This document shows, piece by piece, positions 62,195 through 64,000 of a DNA stretch of 64,000 nucleotides. The notes beneath the pieces were generated by a model. The model searched no databases. It was given only the letters and a program-made list of their open reading frames with translations, and was not told where the DNA came from. The position numbers were made by a program, and so were the translations under genes. This DNA comes from Armatimonadota bacterium. GTDB taxonomy: Bacteria > Sysuimicrobiota > Sysuimicrobiia > Sysuimicrobiales > Sysuimicrobiaceae. Each line of letters starts with the position of its first letter. Position 1 is the first letter of the stretch. Location of the stretch: positions 62,001 to 126,000 of the forward strand of contig JAVKGW010000003.1 of the NCBI GenBank assembly GCA_031460175.1, given 5' to 3'.

Positions 62195-63759
62195 CCACGG
62201 AGGCGCTGGTACGGAAGGCGGAGTCGTGCCCTCCCGGGGAGACGACTCAGGACCGGGGACGGCGGTGGGAGCCGTGGGCCCTCGCCGCGGTGCTGTTTTT
62301 GGCCTTGAGCCTGCGGCTGGAGATGCTCTCCGTGCGCTCCCTGTGGCACGACGAGGCCTTCAGCCTGGAAGTGGCGCGGAGGCCCGTGGGCTACATCTGG
62401 ACGAACCTCCCGCGGGTAGATCCTCACCCGCCCGGCTACTACCTGATGCTGCAGGGGTGGATTCGCCTTTTCGGAGGCGATGTGGCGAGCGCCCGGACCC
62501 TGTCGGTGGTGTGGGGGATGGTGGGGGTGGTGCTCGCGTGGGGGTTCGGGCGGCGGCTCGGGGGTCCTGCGGTGGGGGTCGCGGCCGCGGCCCTCGTGGC
62601 CCTCAACCCCTTCCAGATCTACAACTCCAACGAGGTCCGCATGTACGCCCCCCTCACCGCGGCCGCGGTCCTCTCTACCTGGATGCTCCACCGGGCGGAT
62701 CGGCGGAACCGGGACCTCGACTGGGCGCTCTACGGCGTAACTGCCGCGTTCCTGCTCTACCTCAGCTACTACGCGGGGCCCCTGGTGGTGGCCCACGGCG
62801 TGTGGATGGCGCTGCGACGCCGGTGGCGGGGGCTGCTGGTCGGCGGGAGTACGGGCCTCCTGCTTTACCTGCCCTGGCTTCCAGCCCTGGGCCGGTCCCT
62901 GTTTGCGAATCCCATCCCGTACCGGGACCCCATGCGGCCCACGTACGGGCTGGAGGTGTTCGCGGTGCACGCGTTTGGGGGGTACCTCCTGGGCATGCCG
63001 GGGTACCTGCGCTGGCCAGGGCTGGAGTGGAAGTACCAGCCGCTTCTGGTGTTCCCCTTCGCGGTGCTGGCCGCGGCCGGGGTAGGGGAGCTGTGGCGGC
63101 GGGACCGGGGAGGCTGCGGGCTCCTGATCCTGTGCTGGGCCCTTCCCGTGGCGGTCTTCGTCCTGGCCTCGCTCGTGCTGCGACGGGAGGCGGCCTATTT
63201 CTACCACCTCGCGCACCTCCAGCCCTTTGTGGCCGTGGCGCTGGGCTCGGGGATCGTGGGACTGCGGGAGGCGGCGCGGCGGGCTTCCCCGTTCCTGGTG
63301 AGTGCCCTGGCCGCGGCAGGAGTGCTGCTCTTTCTGTGGCCCGCCATCGACAACCTCCAGGGCAATCCCGCCTACCAGGGGTTCCGGTACGACCTCGCGG
63401 CCCGGCACCTGCGGGCGCATTATCGGCCCACGGACGTGGTGGTGTACTACATGGGTGGGGCCCAAGCGGCGCTGCACCGGTATTTTGATCCGCCCGGACC
63501 CGAGATCGCCATCGATCCGGACGTGCGGCGGTGGAACCGGGAGGCGATGCGCGAGCACTTCCAGGAGGCCGTGCGGTTGCTGCGGCCCGAGCACCGGCGG
63601 ATCTGGCTCGTCCTGGTCTCCCCGGTCCCTCCGGGTTCCACGGAGGATCTGGTGCGCGGGCTGGAATCCCGGGGCTACCGCCGCGGCCCCCTCCACGACT
63701 TCAACGGCGTCCGGGTGGGCCTGATGTACCGACAGGGACCTCCGCGCGCGGCGCCCTGA
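62191..63759 (+). CDS. GT-C membrane glycosyltransferase, paralogue
   Basis: This 522-residue protein is related to the preceding one. It shows SLWHDEAFSLEVARRP (acidic first-loop motif), VDPHPPGYYLMLQGW, about 11 helices, and a C-terminal soluble domain ending near HDFNGVRVGLMY, like the first copy. The GTG start overlaps its neighbour (GTGA). The two may act in sequence or on different lipid-linked sugars. The donor and target are unknown. Confidence 0.82.
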   Translation: MTTEALVRKAESCPPGETTQDRGRRWEPWALAAVLFLALSLRLEMLSVRSLWHDEAFSLEVARRPVGYIWTNLPRVDPHPPGYYLMLQGWIRLFGGDVASARTLSVVWGMVGVVLAWGFGRRLGGPAVGVAAAALVALNPFQIYNSNEVRMYAPLTAAAVLSTWMLHRADRRNRDLDWALYGVTAAFLLYLSYYAGPLVVAHGVWMALRRRWRGLLVGGSTGLLLYLPWLPALGRSLFANPIPYRDPMRPTYGLEVFAVHAFGGYLLGMPGYLRWPGLEWKYQPLLVFPFAVLAAAGVGELWRRDRGGCGLLILCWALPVAVFVLASLVLRREAAYFYHLAHLQPFVAVALGSGIVGLREAARRASPFLVSALAAAGVLLFLWPAIDNLQGNPAYQGFRYDLAARHLRAHYRPTDVVVYYMGGAQAALHRYFDPPGPEIAIDPDVRRWNREAMREHFQEAVRLLRPEHRRIWLVLVSPVPPGSTEDLVRGLESRGYRRGPLHDFNGVRVGLMYRQGPPRAAP

Positions 63760-63914
63760 GCCGCGCCGACCAGGGAACGGCCGGCAAGGCGGCGTGGGAC
63801 GACCAGGTTGCCGACCGCGTACCGGCAGGAGCTCCGGGCGTCCTGGTGGAACACCTTACACCTTGACGGCCCGGCACGGCCGGTGACGGGAACGTCGGTG
63901 GGGAGGTGAGAACC

Positions 63915-64000
63915 GTGCGGCGATCCGTCCCGGTCCTCGTTGCCCTCCTCGTCGGTCTAGCGGCCGCGCCGCAGGCGGCGCCCGCGCAGGACGGGCGGCC
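63915..64000 (+). CDS. Exported protein, 5' end only
   Basis: A gene begins at GTG 63915 with GGGAGG eight bases upstream and runs off the window edge. The visible 28 residues form a signal peptide (RRSVPVLVALLVGLAAAP, then QAAPAQDGR), with a likely cleavage after AxA near the end. Nothing can be said of its function. The 155 bases before it show no other gene. Confidence 0.6.
   Translation, partial: MRRSVPVLVALLVGLAAAPQAAPAQDGR

Noticed and set aside
60631-63759. A single 1042-residue protein spanning both glycosyltransferases
   Set aside because: Its first half is an out-of-frame shadow of the first glycosyltransferase. The real second gene starts at GTG 62191 with a normal four-base overlap.

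Overview
The window is high-GC bacterial chromosome, densely packed, with many 4-base ATGA/GTGA gene overlaps and frequent GTG starts. Several features suggest a thermophilic or thermophile-related, Bacillota-like (Terrabacteria) lineage: a cdaA-cdaR-glmM cluster, a glmS ribozyme, a CIRCE-controlled groESL, an archaeal-type fructose-1,6-bisphosphate aldolase/phosphatase, a B-family-like heme-copper oxidase and an ATP-dependent DNA ligase. The exact phylum cannot be read from the sequence. No rRNA, tRNA, transposase or CRISPR array was seen.

Layout. 1-4.0 kb (minus): a sulfur-oxidation/transport operon (tusA-like, unknown secreted protein, sulfide-dehydrogenase flavoprotein, cupredoxin lipoprotein, YeeE/YedE transporter). 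4.2-5.4 kb: a frameshifted DAO-family oxidoreductase. 5.4-9.1 kb (minus): a heme-copper oxidase or NO-reductase-like cluster with two subunit-I-like proteins, a CuA subunit and a 44-residue membrane peptide. 9.2-14.5 kb (minus): leucine/isovalerate degradation (HMG-CoA lyase, biotin carrier, biotin carboxylase, enoyl-CoA hydratase, carboxyltransferase). Acyl-CoA dehydrogenase and etfBA diverge from it, followed by a sugar nucleotidyltransferase. 18.5-28.8 kb: a urea module, urtABCDE followed by ureA-hupE-ureB-ureC-ureE-ureF-ureG-ureD, behind a leader carrying a promoter, a hairpin and an intrinsic terminator.

28.9-30.6 kb: a small accessory island with a CARF-domain (NE0113-type) protein fused to a LuxR-type HTH, a lone CRISPR-repeat-like sequence and an RDD membrane protein. 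30.6-31.6 kb: rplM-rpsI. 31.7-38.9 kb: a cyclic-2,3-diphosphoglycerate-synthetase-like protein, argF, cdaA, cdaR, glmM, a VanZ-like protein and a geranylgeranyl-reductase-type flavoprotein. 38.9-42.4 kb: a glmS ribozyme that precedes fbp-glmS, so the gene making fructose-6-phosphate lies between the ribozyme and the gene consuming it.

42.4-56.2 kb: a long gene series (trm112-like, acpS, nnrE-nnrD fusion, alr, pxpB-pxpC fusion, nagZ, nagA, DNA ligase, nfeD, SPFH, tsaE, tsaB, rimI, tsaD). groESL follows with CIRCE and a terminator. 58.4-64 kb: a HEPN/MNT toxin-antitoxin pair, three tandem pilin-like genes, two GT-C-type membrane glycosyltransferases and the start of a secreted protein cut by the window edge.

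Functionally the window joins urea import and hydrolysis, branched-chain amino-acid catabolism feeding electrons through ETF, sulfur/respiratory electron transfer, and amino-sugar/cell-wall precursor synthesis (fbp, glmS, glmM, nagZ, nagA, alr) beside c-di-AMP signalling. The points most worth a second look are the CARF-LuxR regulator with its orphan repeat, the glmS ribozyme placed ahead of fbp, the urea-operon attenuator, and the tyrosine-less heme-copper subunit I with a second divergent subunit-I-like partner.
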